A stretch of 64,000 nucleotides of DNA from Halococcoides cellulosivorans (lineage in GTDB: Archaea; Halobacteriota; Halobacteria; Halobacteriales; Haloarculaceae), in contig NZ_CP028858.1 of assembly GCF_003058365.1 (NCBI RefSeq), positions 1,782,836 to 1,846,835 on the forward strand. The letters run 5' to 3'. Numbering within the stretch: the first letter of the stretch is position 1; every line of letters begins with the position of its first letter. The position numbers were made by a program, and so were the translations under genes. A model generated the notes under the pieces. That model was not told where the DNA came from, searched no databases, and saw only the letters and a list, made by a program, of their open reading frames with translations. Positions 6,742 through 15,926 of this stretch are shown here, piece by piece.

Positions 6742-7380
6742 ATGGCAGATCAGGATATCGAGAACGCAGTCTCAGCGGCGCTCGACAGCGCCCCAGACCG
6801 AAACTTCAGAGAAACGGTCGACCTCGCGGTGAATCTCCGCGACATCGACCTGGACGACCCGTCGAACCGTATCGACGAGAGCATCGTCCTGCCCCAGGGA
6901 ACGGGACAGGAAACCGCGATCGCCGTCTTCGCGGAGGGCGAGACCGCCCTCCTGGCCGAGGAGGCCGCCGACGAGGTCCTCGACAGCGACGACCTCGAAT
7001 CGCTCGGTGACGACGACGGCGACGCGAAAGATCTCGCCGACCGGATCGACTTCTTCCTCGCAGAAGAGTCGCTCATGCAGGACATCGGTCGCTACCTGGG
7101 GACGGTCCTCGGGCCACGCGGCAAGATGCCCGACCCGGTCGCACCGGACGACGACGTGGTCGAAGTGATCGAACGCCTGCGCAACTCCGTGCAGTTGCGC
7201 AGCGGTGACCGACGCACGTTCCACACGCGCGTGGGCGCCGAAGACATGGCCGCCGAGGAGATCGCAGACAACGTCGACGTGATCCTCCGGCGCCTCCAGG
7301 CCGACCTCGAAAAGGGCCCTCAGAACCTGGACGCAGTGTACGTGAAGACCACGATGGGGCCCGCTGTGGAGGTGGTCTGA
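6742..7380 (+). CDS. rpl1: 50S ribosomal protein L1 (uL1)
   Basis: 212 residues, normal for archaeal L1. It forms the L1 stalk of the large subunit at the E site and in archaea also acts as translational repressor. Visible landmarks are [16 protein letters not shown] in the second domain and the C-terminal [13 protein letters not shown], both conserved in L1. Preceded by a strong ribosome binding site and a hairpin leader. The stop codon is separated from rpl10 by one base, so the next gene is probably coupled. Confidence 0.97.
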   Translation: MADQDIENAVSAALDSAPDRNFRETVDLAVNLRDIDLDDPSNRIDESIVLPQGTGQETAIAVFAEGETALLAEEAADEVLDSDDLESLGDDDGDAKDLADRIDFFLAEESLMQDIGRYLGTVLGPRGKMPDPVAPDDDVVEVIERLRNSVQLRSGDRRTFHTRVGAEDMAAEEIADNVDVILRRLQADLEKGPQNLDAVYVKTTMGPAVEVV

Positions 7381-7381
7381 G

Positions 7382-8413
7382 ATGAGCGCCGAACGAAAGA
7401 CCGAGACGATTCCCGAGTGGAAGCGCGAGGAGATCGACGACCTCGAAGCGCTGCTCGACAGCTACGAGAACCTCGGCATCGTCGATCTGACCGCGATCCC
7501 GAGCCGACAGCTCCAGGAGATGCGCCGCGAACTCCACGGTATCGCAGAGATCCGTGTGAGCCGGAACAGCCTGCTCGACCGGGCCCTGGAGAGCCACGAC
7601 GAAGGCGCCGAAGTGCTCGTCGAGCACCTCACGGGCCACGTCGGCGTCATCGCGACCGACGAGAACCCCTTCGCGCTCTACCAGCAACTCGAAGCCTCGA
7701 AGACCTCCGCCCCGATCAACGCGGGCGAGGTCGCGCCCAACGACATCGTCATCCCCGAGGGTGACACCGGGATCGATCCCGGGCCGTTCGTGGGCGAACT
7801 CCAGAGTGTGGGCGCGAACGCGCGCATCCAGGAAGGCTCGATCCAGGTGCTCGAAGACTCGACCGTCCTCGAAGCCGGCGAGGCCGTCACGGCAGACCTG
7901 GCGAACGTGCTGGGCGAGTTGGGCATCGAACCCAAGGAAGTCGGCCTGGACCTCTCGGCGCTCGTCGCTGACGGCGTCCTGTTCGAACCCGAGGAACTCG
8001 AACTCGACATCGACGAATACCGCTCGGATCTCGCGGGCGCAGCGGGCGAGGCCCGTGCGCTGGCGAGCGAGGCCGCCATCGCGACGCCGGCGACCGCCGC
8101 ATCGCTGCTCGCGAGCGCGGACGCCGACGCGAGTGCGGTCGTCCTCGAGGGGGCCATCGCGGCCCCGGACGCCGTCGACGACCTGCTCGCGGCGGCCGAC
8201 AGCGACCTGCGGGCGCTCGCCGCGTCGATCGACGACGAGGAGGCGCTCCCCGAGGAACTCGCCGCTGAGACTGCCGACACAGACGCATCGACCGACGAGC
8301 AATCCGACGGCGACGCCGACGAGACTGCCGACGAGGCAGATGCCACGGAGGACGACGACGCCTCCGAGGACGACGACGGCGACGCTGGCGCAGCGCTCGG
8401 CGAAATGTTCTGA
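7382..8413 (+). CDS. rpl10: 50S ribosomal protein L10 (uL10, P0)
   Basis: 343 residues. The N-terminal domain (to ~110; [20 protein letters not shown]...[12 protein letters not shown]) binds 23S rRNA beside L11. The middle archaeal/eukaryal insert and long alpha-spine helices bind L12 dimers. The C-terminus is Ala/Asp/Glu-rich and ends [13 protein letters not shown], the acidic P0-type tail that recruits translation factors. Length matches halophilic P0. Overlapping reading frames here are by-products of GC-rich sequence. Confidence 0.96.
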   Translation: MSAERKTETIPEWKREEIDDLEALLDSYENLGIVDLTAIPSRQLQEMRRELHGIAEIRVSRNSLLDRALESHDEGAEVLVEHLTGHVGVIATDENPFALYQQLEASKTSAPINAGEVAPNDIVIPEGDTGIDPGPFVGELQSVGANARIQEGSIQVLEDSTVLEAGEAVTADLANVLGELGIEPKEVGLDLSALVADGVLFEPEELELDIDEYRSDLAGAAGEARALASEAAIATPATAASLLASADADASAVVLEGAIAAPDAVDDLLAAADSDLRALAASIDDEEALPEELAAETADTDASTDEQSDGDADETADEADATEDDDASEDDDGDAGAALGEMF

Positions 8414-8431
8414 CACCATCGGAGACACACA

Positions 8432-8761
8432 ATGGAATACGTTTACGCAGCACTCATCCTGAACGAATCGGGCGAAGAGATCAACGAAGACAACGTCACG
8501 GCGGTCCTCGAAGCGGCCGGCGTCGACGTGACCGAATCGCGCGTGAAGGCGCTCATCGCGGCGCTGGAAGACGTCGACATCGACGAGGCCGTCGAGGAAG
8601 CCGCCGTGCCCGCCACGACCGGTGGCGCGGCCGCGCCCGCCGCCGACGAGGGCGACGCCGATGACGGCGACGACGAGGAAGCCGACGAAGAGGAAGCCGC
8701 CGACGAGGACGACGAGGACGAAGAGGCCAGCGGTGAAGGCCTCGGTGACCTGTTCGGCTAA
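8432..8761 (+). CDS. rpl12: 50S ribosomal protein L12 (P1)
   Basis: 109 residues. The N-terminal dimerisation helix bundle begins [21 protein letters not shown]; an Ala/Gly hinge ([12 protein letters not shown]) follows, then a very acidic stretch, and the conserved stalk ending EGLGDLFG. Multiple dimers bind L10 and recruit elongation factor GTPases. Last gene of the rpl1-rpl10-rpl12 transcript. The Asp/Glu content of the tail is typical of halophiles. Confidence 0.96.
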   Translation: MEYVYAALILNESGEEINEDNVTAVLEAAGVDVTESRVKALIAALEDVDIDEAVEEAAVPATTGGAAAPAADEGDADDGDDEEADEEEAADEDDEDEEASGEGLGDLFG

Positions 8762-8864
8762 TCACGCGGACCTTTTCCGTGCTGGATAGATCAGAGGGAC
8801 AGTGCCGTCGATCGCACCGATCGATCGACCAGCCGCGCGTGTCGCGGACTGGCGACCCACAGCC

Positions 8865-10139
8865 ATGACGGTGCCGGGCGTTCGCGTACTTCTCGCGCCG
8901 GAGACGACCGCCCTCGTGCTCGCAGCGATCGGCGTGGGCGTCGCTTGCGGGACGCTCACGGGACTCACGCCCGGCCTCCACGCGAACAACGTCGCACTCA
9001 TCCTCGCGGGCATCGCGCCCGCGGTGCCCGCGCCGCCGCTCGCGGTCGCCGTCGCGGTGCTCGCGACGGGCATCGTCCACACCTTTCTGGATATCGTCCC
9101 GTCGCTCGCGCTGGGCGTGCCCGACCCCGCGATGGCCGCGACCGCCCTCCCCGGCCATCGACTCGTCCTCCAGGGCCGGGGGCGGGAAGCGCTGCGCCTC
9201 TCGGCGATCGGATCGGCGACCGCGCTGCCGGTCGCGCTCGTCGTCGCCGTCCCGCTGACCGCGGCGATGGTGCTGGCCTGGGGGACGATTGCCGAGGTGC
9301 TCCCGGTGATCTTCGGGCTCATCATCGCCTCGCTGATCTGGCTCGAAACCACGCGCCGGGCGCGGATCGGCGCGGCACTCACCATCGCCGCGTCGGGCGC
9401 ACTCGGGGTGGCCGTCCTCGACGTCGGCGCGGCGGGCGACCTCGTCGCGCTCGGGCTGACCGCCGACGGCCTCTTGCCCGCGGGCAGCATGTTCGCGCCG
9501 CTGTTCGCGGGGCTGTTCGGCGCGCCCGTGTTGATCGACGCCATCGGGAGTGCGGGCATTCCGCCACAGGCCGACGCCGTCGTCGCCCAGTCCCGCCGTG
9601 CGGTCGGCCGGGCCGCGGGCGTCGGTGCGCTCGCGGGCGCGGTCGTCGGCTACATTCCCGGCGTGTCGAGTGCGATCGCCGCGACGTTCGCGCTACTCGC
9701 GCTCGACACCTCGGACCGGGGTGGCGAGCGCGCGTTCGTCGTCGCGGCCAGCGCGGTCAACACCTCCAATGCGATCTTCGCGATCTTCGCGTTGTACGCC
9801 CTGAGCGACGCCCGCACGGGCATTCTCGTCGCCGTCAAGCGGATCGGCGCACCCCAGTCGATCCCGATCTGGCTCGCGGCCGTCGCCATCGCGGCCGTCG
9901 CGGGCGCACTGTTGGTCCTCGTCGTCGGTGATCGCTACCTTGCGGCGGTCGGGCGGATCGATCCGACCTGGCTGTCGGTCGGCGTGTTGGGCCTGCTCGT
10001 CGTGCTCTCGGTCGTGTTCGCCGGGCCGATCGGGATCGCCGTCTTCGCGGCGAGCACGCTGATCGGGCTGGTTCCGGTGCGCTTCGGCGCGCGACGGGCG
10101 AGTTGTATGGGCGTGTTGCTCGTCCCGTTCGCGCTGTAG
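8865..10139 (+). CDS. TctA-like (tripartite tricarboxylate transporter) permease, archaeal type
   Basis: A 424-residue integral membrane protein with about ten or more hydrophobic segments and short loops. Start chosen at ATG 8865 (MTVPGVRVLLAPE), just before the first membrane helix; an alternative GTG lies upstream at 8802. The sequence GTLTGLTPGLHANNVALIL near the start and GYIPGVSSAIAATFALLALD in the second half are duplicated glycine/proline loops typical of TctA/DUF112 permeases. No solute-binding protein or TctB gene is adjacent, which is usual for the archaeal form. Substrate unknown. Confidence 0.75.
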   Translation: MTVPGVRVLLAPETTALVLAAIGVGVACGTLTGLTPGLHANNVALILAGIAPAVPAPPLAVAVAVLATGIVHTFLDIVPSLALGVPDPAMAATALPGHRLVLQGRGREALRLSAIGSATALPVALVVAVPLTAAMVLAWGTIAEVLPVIFGLIIASLIWLETTRRARIGAALTIAASGALGVAVLDVGAAGDLVALGLTADGLLPAGSMFAPLFAGLFGAPVLIDAIGSAGIPPQADAVVAQSRRAVGRAAGVGALAGAVVGYIPGVSSAIAATFALLALDTSDRGGERAFVVAASAVNTSNAIFAIFALYALSDARTGILVAVKRIGAPQSIPIWLAAVAIAAVAGALLVLVVGDRYLAAVGRIDPTWLSVGVLGLLVVLSVVFAGPIGIAVFAASTLIGLVPVRFGARRASCMGVLLVPFAL

Positions 10140-10155
10140 TCGGGCCCCGGTCGCG

Positions 10156-11178
10156 CTACAGCTCCGCGATGGTGTCGATCGTCCCCTCGATCGGTGGCGC
10201 GTCGAATATCGACCGGTCGCAGTAGGCGTTCGCCCCACCCCGATACAGATCGCTCGCCAGGTCGCGCAGGTCGGCCGGGAGCGGGTCGGGATCGACGTCA
10301 CACAGCGAGCGCCAGTCCGCGACGCCCCGTTCGGCGGCCTCGTCTTTGGCCGTTTTGACCGCCTCGACCCACGCGGGCTGAGTCCGACGGTAGTGCTGGC
10401 GGAGGAACTCCTTGGAGAGCTGGACGCCGTCGGCCAGGAATCGGTTCTCGTCGAACGTGCCCGCGACGTCCGCGACGAGCACGTCGCCCCCGCTGTACAC
10501 ACACTCGATCTTGCCGTCGGCGTGGGTCCAGCCCGCCTGCTCGGCCTGGTCGGTCACGACGGCTTCGACCTCGCGGGCGCGCTGTTCGAGGACGTCGATC
10601 GACGCGGGCCCGGCGATGCGGTCGGCCTCCGACCGGTCGAGATACCGGTCCTGTTCTTCGTACTTCGTCGAGAACTCCACGACTGGCTCGGGCAACACGA
10701 CGGTCTCGTCGGGCCAGTTCGCGACGTCGAGGCCGTGATCGGCGGGGTCGGTCCGCGAGCGCAGACTCGATCCCGGTGGCACCGTCCGCCGGAAGACGAT
10801 CTCCAGGGGCACGACGAACTGTTCGCCCGCCGCGTCGTGGAACGCCGAATAGTCGTAGCTGCCGTCCGCGAACGGCAGGTCCGGCACGCGTGCGATCTGG
10901 AGGGCCATCTCGGTCGGAGCCCTCCCCGCGTCGAGGGCGTCCGCGAGCGGGACGGCGTCGGGCCCGACACCGAGATAGTGCGTGGGCACGCCCTCGTGTT
11001 CGAGGTGTTCGAAGTTGGACGCGCCCATCGTACACAGACTCGCGCCCTTCCCGGGGATGGCGTCGGGCATCTCGCCCCAGTCGAACACCGAGTACGCGTC
11101 ACTGAACAGAAAGGCGCCCCGTCCGAGGCCGTCGGCCGAAGGCTCGCGATCGATCCGCACCGATTTCACGCTGGTCAT
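10156..11178 (-). CDS. purC: SAICAR synthetase PurC
   Basis: 340 residues. It catalyses ATP-dependent condensation of CAIR with aspartate in purine biosynthesis. Characteristic stretches are GRGAFLFSDAYSVFDWGEMPDAIPGKG, LEIVFRRTVPPGSS, and the C-terminal SKEFLRQHYR. Length and sequence fit the longer archaeal PurC rather than the ~240-residue bacterial one. Convergent with the TctA-like permease gene, 16 bp apart. A 384 bp gap separates it from the next gene on the same strand. Confidence 0.92.
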   Translation of the reverse strand: MTSVKSVRIDREPSADGLGRGAFLFSDAYSVFDWGEMPDAIPGKGASLCTMGASNFEHLEHEGVPTHYLGVGPDAVPLADALDAGRAPTEMALQIARVPDLPFADGSYDYSAFHDAAGEQFVVPLEIVFRRTVPPGSSLRSRTDPADHGLDVANWPDETVVLPEPVVEFSTKYEEQDRYLDRSEADRIAGPASIDVLEQRAREVEAVVTDQAEQAGWTHADGKIECVYSGGDVLVADVAGTFDENRFLADGVQLSKEFLRQHYRRTQPAWVEAVKTAKDEAAERGVADWRSLCDVDPDPLPADLRDLASDLYRGGANAYCDRSIFDAPPIEGTIDTIAEL

Positions 11179-11562
11179 GGCCGACCGTTGGTGGCCACTC
11201 CCTTCAGCGTGTCTGTCGGGCGTTCCGGACGGTTCGTGATAAGATTAACTCGAACCCGAAACAATAAGTACCTGTAGCTGTGACGTTCACTCGATGGCCC
11301 TCAGAGGCTGCCCGGTCGGCGTCACCCCCTCGCCGTCCGGACGACGTTCGTCGGTGTCGGACCGGCTTGCCCCCCTCTTCGGTCCACGCCGACGACTCCG
11401 ATCGCGTTCCGGGCGGTCCCCCCTCCGCCCAGGACGCGAGGGCCGTCGTCACCCCTGACCCCCAATCCACAGGCTGCACACTCTGCCGGGTCGAACACCC
11501 CCCGTCCGATCCGGCAGTCGTTTTTCGTCTTCAGACCGACAGCGAGCGACGCGCGTCGAGTT
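11179..11562. other. Intergenic region with promoter-like AT patch; possible small ORF
   Basis: No certain gene. An AT-rich patch at about 11238-11275 contains GATAAGATTAA and AACAATAAG, promoter-like for the plus strand. A small frame ATG 11294 to TGA 11458 (54 codons, Arg/Pro/Ser-rich) follows, but its amino-acid make-up looks like non-coding GC-rich DNA. The patch may serve purC on the other strand or a non-coding RNA. Confidence 0.3.
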
Positions 11563-13485
11563 TCACTCGGGATCCGCCAGCACGACGTGTCGGGGCTGAT
11601 CCGCGAGGACTTCCCGGCCCCACGCGACGGTCTCGCGGAACGCCTCGGACCGGAAGAATTCGAGGGCGGACTCGCGATCGGTCCAGCGCGAGTCGATGAA
11701 CGTGTTGGTGTCGTCGCCGACGTCGATCATGAGCCGACTCTCGCGGTGGCCGTCCATCTCCGCGAGTGTCTCACCGACGGTCTCGAAGGTCGCGACGAAC
11801 TCCTCGCGGTGATCGGGTTGCACCCGGTAGAACAACCCGAGCGTCGTATAGCCGTCGTCGGGGCGGTCTTCGACTCCCGGAAGTCGGTCGAGGGCGTCGG
11901 CAACCGCACCAGCGTCGTCCAGTTCGTCCCAGAGCGTCACGACCGCCGCCGACCCCCCACCGTGTTCGCGATAGACCGTCGTCTCGTGGTGGCCCGCGCG
12001 GTCGGCAAACGGCTGGTCTGTGAGCGCGTCGGCCAACGCGTCGGGATCGGCCTCCGAGAACGCCACGAGCGCGGTCACCTCGTCGTCGCGCGGGCGGCCC
12101 GCGAACACGTCCAGATCGTCGAGATCGGCCGTCTCGGTCGCACTCGCGGCCGTCCCCGCGATCGGGCCGCGCACGCCACCGGTGACGCCGTCGAGGTCGA
12201 GGAGAAAGCCTGCCGCGGTCGTCGCCGCGCGTTCGGCGTCCCAGCAACTGATGACCCGGGTTTCGCCGCCGGAGGCCCGGACGTACGTGCCCAAATGCGA
12301 GTCGTAGTGATCGAAGTTCGAACGGAGCGCCGCGACCGCGTCGTTCAACTCGCTCGCGTCGGCGTCGGCGGTCAGCGCCAGCACGTACCCCCCGTCGGCG
12401 GGCGGGTCGACGCCGAACCGGACGAGGACGGCCTCGATGTCGTCGGTCGCCTCGATCTGGTCGAACGGGTCGTCGACGGTCTCGGGGCGCCCATCACCGC
12501 CGTTCGACGGGTGCTCACCGGCCTCGCCGTCGGGGTGAGCGTCCGACCCGTGGGCGTCGGTGTCGCCGCCGGGGTGGCCGTCGGCCTCGCCACCGTGACC
12601 GTGGGGGCCGCTCCCCGCGGACCCGGCGTCCGACTCGTGGTGGCCGTGCGAACCGCTGGCGGCCGCGTCGTCCGCCCCGGTCGACCCAGCCCCCGCCCCC
12701 GAGTCGCCAGCGGCCGCGATCCGGTCGCCCGCGAACACCGCGGGCAGGTCGGACGGTTCGATCTTCCGCCCGACGAAAAAGGGGCCGAACTCCGCGAACT
12801 GCGAGGTCGACGGGTCGAACCGCATCTCGTAGAGCAGGTCTTTCACGTCGGTCAGATCGTCGGCCCACAGCGTCACGCCCCACTCGTGGTCGTCGAACCC
12901 GATCGCCCCGGTGATCATCTGGGTGACCTTCCCCGCGTACTTCCGGCCGATCTCGCCGTGCTGTTCCATGTGCGCCGAGCGCTCTTCGAAGGGGAGATCG
13001 TACCAGTTCTGTTCTGGATCGCGGCGCTTGTCCATCGGGTAGAAGACGACGTGCTCGGCGTCGGGAATAGTGGGGTAGAGCCGCGAGTCGACGTAGCTCT
13101 GGATGCCCTCGCCGCCGGTCCCCTCGATCGCGGCCTCGAAGCGATCGGAGTAGCCCGAGGCCTCGGTGACCGACACGAACGAGTCGACCCGATCGGTCAG
13201 CCGACCGAGTGTCGAGCGCTGGGTCGCCCGATCGAGCGCGTCGATGTCGGCGGTCGTCGGGCGCAGGTGGACGATCAACAGGTCGGCGTCGGCCCCCACG
13301 ATCGTGTAGATCGCACTCTGGCCCGCATCGGTGTCGAGGGCATCGGTGAGAAACGCCTGCGCCTCGTCGAGCAGGCGATCACGGGTGCGGTCGGGGGTGT
13401 CGGCCCAGCCGTCCCAGTCGATCGATCGAAAGTCGTGGAGGGCGTACCAGCCCTCGGCGGTCGTCGGCGGGTCGCGCGAATCCAT
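11563..13485 (-). CDS. pitA: HemQ/chlorite dismutase-family protein fused to ABM domain (PitA-like)
   Basis: 640 residues. Residues ~10-245 are a chlorite dismutase-like domain of the coproheme decarboxylase (HemQ) type: YPMDK supplies Tyr149 and Lys153, HGEIGRKY the proximal His176, and EMRFDPSTSQFAEFGPFFVG closes the domain. Spacing of Tyr to His (27 residues) matches HemQ. A Gly/Asp/His-rich linker (about 280-325, nine histidines) follows. The C-terminal ~350 residues contain weakly repeated alpha/beta units and end in an antibiotic-biosynthesis-monooxygenase (ABM) domain (LGLFYRVQPDHREEFVATFETV). This domain order is known from haloarchaeal PitA. Likely role: last step of coproporphyrin-dependent haem synthesis. 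Confidence 0.85.
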   Translation of the reverse strand: MDSRDPPTTAEGWYALHDFRSIDWDGWADTPDRTRDRLLDEAQAFLTDALDTDAGQSAIYTIVGADADLLIVHLRPTTADIDALDRATQRSTLGRLTDRVDSFVSVTEASGYSDRFEAAIEGTGGEGIQSYVDSRLYPTIPDAEHVVFYPMDKRRDPEQNWYDLPFEERSAHMEQHGEIGRKYAGKVTQMITGAIGFDDHEWGVTLWADDLTDVKDLLYEMRFDPSTSQFAEFGPFFVGRKIEPSDLPAVFAGDRIAAAGDSGAGAGSTGADDAAASGSHGHHESDAGSAGSGPHGHGGEADGHPGGDTDAHGSDAHPDGEAGEHPSNGGDGRPETVDDPFDQIEATDDIEAVLVRFGVDPPADGGYVLALTADADASELNDAVAALRSNFDHYDSHLGTYVRASGGETRVISCWDAERAATTAAGFLLDLDGVTGGVRGPIAGTAASATETADLDDLDVFAGRPRDDEVTALVAFSEADPDALADALTDQPFADRAGHHETTVYREHGGGSAAVVTLWDELDDAGAVADALDRLPGVEDRPDDGYTTLGLFYRVQPDHREEFVATFETVGETLAEMDGHRESRLMIDVGDDTNTFIDSRWTDRESALEFFRSEAFRETVAWGREVLADQPRHVVLADPE

Positions 13486-13554
13486 GGTCGGGGTTCGCCG
13501 CCGCCGACAAGGAAGGTTCCGGCGAGCGACGGCCTCGCCGGGATCGGACCGCGA

Positions 13555-15342
13555 CTACAACAGCATCGGGCCGAACAACATCACCAGCAGTCCCGCCCCC
13601 ATGACCAGTCCGATCGTCGTCGTGACGACGCGGACCGCCGACCGACTGTTGAACCGCGTGCGCGAGAGCACGCCCTCCGTGCCGACTCTGAGGAGGTGCC
13701 CACCGTCGAGCGGGAACGCCGGGATGCAGTTGAAAAACGCGAGATTGACGTTGACCCATCCGGTCCAGAACAGGACGTTCGCGAGCGTGAAGACCAGCCC
13801 ACCCAGGCCCGCGAGCGGGCCCTCGATCACGTAGAAGTTCGCGACGGGGTCGATGAAGCCCGCGAAGCCCTCGCCCGCGCTCATCGGAAGCATGGCGACG
13901 AAGGGCAAGAACAGTATCGCCCCGAGTCGAAGCAGGAAGTCGCCGCTCACGAGGTCGGCCAGCGGCGTCTCGCTGGTCAGCGTCGCGGCGTAGCGCTCGG
14001 CGGGATACGTCTCCAGGCCCACCTCTCCGACCCCCGCGGAGCTGTATCCGGGCCGGAGGCCACCGACACCCAGGTGTGGGTCCGAGGCATTCTCTGCGTC
14101 GGCGCCGAGTCTGACCGTCGCGGTCTCGCGCCCGCCGTCGAGCCGGTAGTACTCGATGTCGACACGATCCTCGGGCGCGAAATTGGGCGCGCGGAATCGG
14201 TCGATGAAAGCCTCGTAGGAGACAACGCGCTCTCCGCCGAGACGCGTGATGACGACCGGATCGTCCGTTCCCAGGCCGGTCGCAGTCCCGAACGGCCCGT
14301 CGGGATCGACGCCGGCGGCGAGCGCACCGATCGGCACCGTCGCCGTCCCGCCGGAGGTCTCGATCCGGGCAAGGGAGTGGTTCTCGACGGCCGCCTCGAA
14401 CTCCGCGGTCGTCCGAACGGTGGTTCCGTTGACGGCGTGGATCGTCGGCCCGCCGGAGGTGTTGATCGGTTCGAACACCGCGGGGACGGCCCGGACGAGC
14501 ATCACCGATCGGTCGAGGGCGACCTCGCGGCCGTCGGCCAGCCCCACCGTCACGCGGCGGTCCGATTCGTTGGCGAGTGCAGCGTCGAACGCGTCGCGAT
14601 CAGCGACCGCCTCGCCCTCGACGCTCGTGATCCGATCACCGAACGTGAGTCCGGCCTCGTCGGCCGGCGATCCCCGATAGGTCTGGCCGACTGGAACGCC
14701 GTCCGCGACGGCGACCGACCCCATGACCGGCCCGAACAACAAGAGGAGCGCGACGATCGTGATCGCGAGGTTGTTCGTGACGCCCGCGGCGAACATCCGG
14801 GCCTGCGCGCCGCGATCGGCGGCGATCTGGCTGTCCTCGTCTGGCGCGACGAACGCGCCCATCGGGATCGGGCCCAAAAAGACCAGGCCCAGCGAGTCGA
14901 TATCGATGTCCTCGACCCGACAGAGCAGGCCGTGGCCGCCCTCGTGGACGACGAGTGCGACAAGGAGCGCCGCGACGATCGCCGGGGCGGCCGCCAGCGG
15001 GAGATATTCGTTGACCCCGGGGATGACGAGCATGTGCCGGGGCTGGTAGTCGAGTTGGATCGACGGGTTCTGGAGCAGATTCGCGATCGACGTCCCGATG
15101 ACGCCGAACATCGCGACGGCCACGACCGCCGCGAAGCCCAGTCCGAGGTTGCCCCAGGCCCGCCAGAGTCGTTTCGGACCGGCGAGTCTGTCGAGAAGGT
15201 CGCGCCCGCGACCGGTGTGCAGCGTGATCAGCGGGCCGCTCACGTTGACCGACTCCGGCAGGCGACCGGTCCGTTCGGCCCACATCGCGATCACCGACAC
15301 CGCGATCAGGGCGACGAGCAGCCAGGTGAACGTCCCGACCAT
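13555..15342 (-). CDS. Site-2 protease-like metalloprotease (M50) with PDZ domains
   Basis: 595 residues. Start set at ATG 15342 (MVGTFTWLLV), directly before the first membrane helix; an upstream ATG at 15369 adds nine residues. The zinc site is HEGGH (H133-E134-H137) in a membrane helix, with the third ligand in NCIPAFPLDGGH near the C-terminus. Between them lie two PDZ-like domains (one around YRGSPADEAGLTFGDRITSVEG), a common arrangement in intramembrane proteases that cut membrane-bound regulators. Several membrane helices flank both motifs. Substrate not indicated by neighbours. Confidence 0.9.
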   Translation of the reverse strand: MVGTFTWLLVALIAVSVIAMWAERTGRLPESVNVSGPLITLHTGRGRDLLDRLAGPKRLWRAWGNLGLGFAAVVAVAMFGVIGTSIANLLQNPSIQLDYQPRHMLVIPGVNEYLPLAAAPAIVAALLVALVVHEGGHGLLCRVEDIDIDSLGLVFLGPIPMGAFVAPDEDSQIAADRGAQARMFAAGVTNNLAITIVALLLLFGPVMGSVAVADGVPVGQTYRGSPADEAGLTFGDRITSVEGEAVADRDAFDAALANESDRRVTVGLADGREVALDRSVMLVRAVPAVFEPINTSGGPTIHAVNGTTVRTTAEFEAAVENHSLARIETSGGTATVPIGALAAGVDPDGPFGTATGLGTDDPVVITRLGGERVVSYEAFIDRFRAPNFAPEDRVDIEYYRLDGGRETATVRLGADAENASDPHLGVGGLRPGYSSAGVGEVGLETYPAERYAATLTSETPLADLVSGDFLLRLGAILFLPFVAMLPMSAGEGFAGFIDPVANFYVIEGPLAGLGGLVFTLANVLFWTGWVNVNLAFFNCIPAFPLDGGHLLRVGTEGVLSRTRFNSRSAVRVVTTTIGLVMGAGLLVMLFGPMLL

Positions 15343-15394
15343 TGATTCAGAGGTCGACTGGCCCGGCAAAGAGGGTTGTGTCTGTGGAAGGGCC

Positions 15395-15844
15395 CTATTC
15401 GTCGGGGGGCGCGAGTTCGACCAGCGTCAGATCGCGATCGAGCATGCAGTAATCGTGCGGTGGGTCACCGATCACCGAGGCGATCTTTCGCGTCTCGTCG
15501 AACTCCAGACCGTCGGGCTCGCAGAGCGCGTGACTCGGGCAGTCGGTGTACTCACAGGGGCCTTCGAGCGTGACGGCACTCCCCGCGTACGCGCGTCGAC
15601 TGGCGACATTCGCCTCGATCGGCGCGGGTTCGACCTCGACTGCGCGGACGCCGGCGTCGTGGACCGCACAGTCGAGGACGCTGCCGTCTTCGCGAACCTC
15701 CGTCACACGGTAACGGCGGCCCTCGACGAGGTTGAGACACTGATCGCGGTAGGGGCATCCGGCACAGCCCTCGGCCTCGCCGTGGTAGACGAACTCCTGT
15801 CCCGGGTTGGCGAGTCGGGTCCCGACGAGCGTGATCGTCGCCAT
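15395..15844 (-). CDS. UPF0179 family protein
   Basis: 149 residues, typical length of this archaeal family of unknown function. It has conserved cysteine clusters CAGCPYRDQC near residue 28 and CEYTDCPSHALC near residue 97, plus a late Cys in DYCMLD, which suggests metal or iron-sulfur binding. It lies between the PAN gene and the site-2 protease gene on the same strand. Confidence 0.85.
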   Translation of the reverse strand: MATITLVGTRLANPGQEFVYHGEAEGCAGCPYRDQCLNLVEGRRYRVTEVREDGSVLDCAVHDAGVRAVEVEPAPIEANVASRRAYAGSAVTLEGPCEYTDCPSHALCEPDGLEFDETRKIASVIGDPPHDYCMLDRDLTLVELAPPDE

Positions 15845-15926
15845 CGTCGGCGCTTCGAGGTCACCCCCAGTAAGCCCACCGGTCCAAGACAGCGCCGACG
15901 AGCGACAGAACAGACCGCGACGCCCG

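Noticed and set aside
11587..15345. Very long open frame on the plus strand over pitA and the site-2 protease gene
   Set aside because: It lies antisense to two well-supported genes; its translation is Arg/Gly/Val-rich with no domain. GC-rich haloarchaeal genes commonly leave such open antisense frames.
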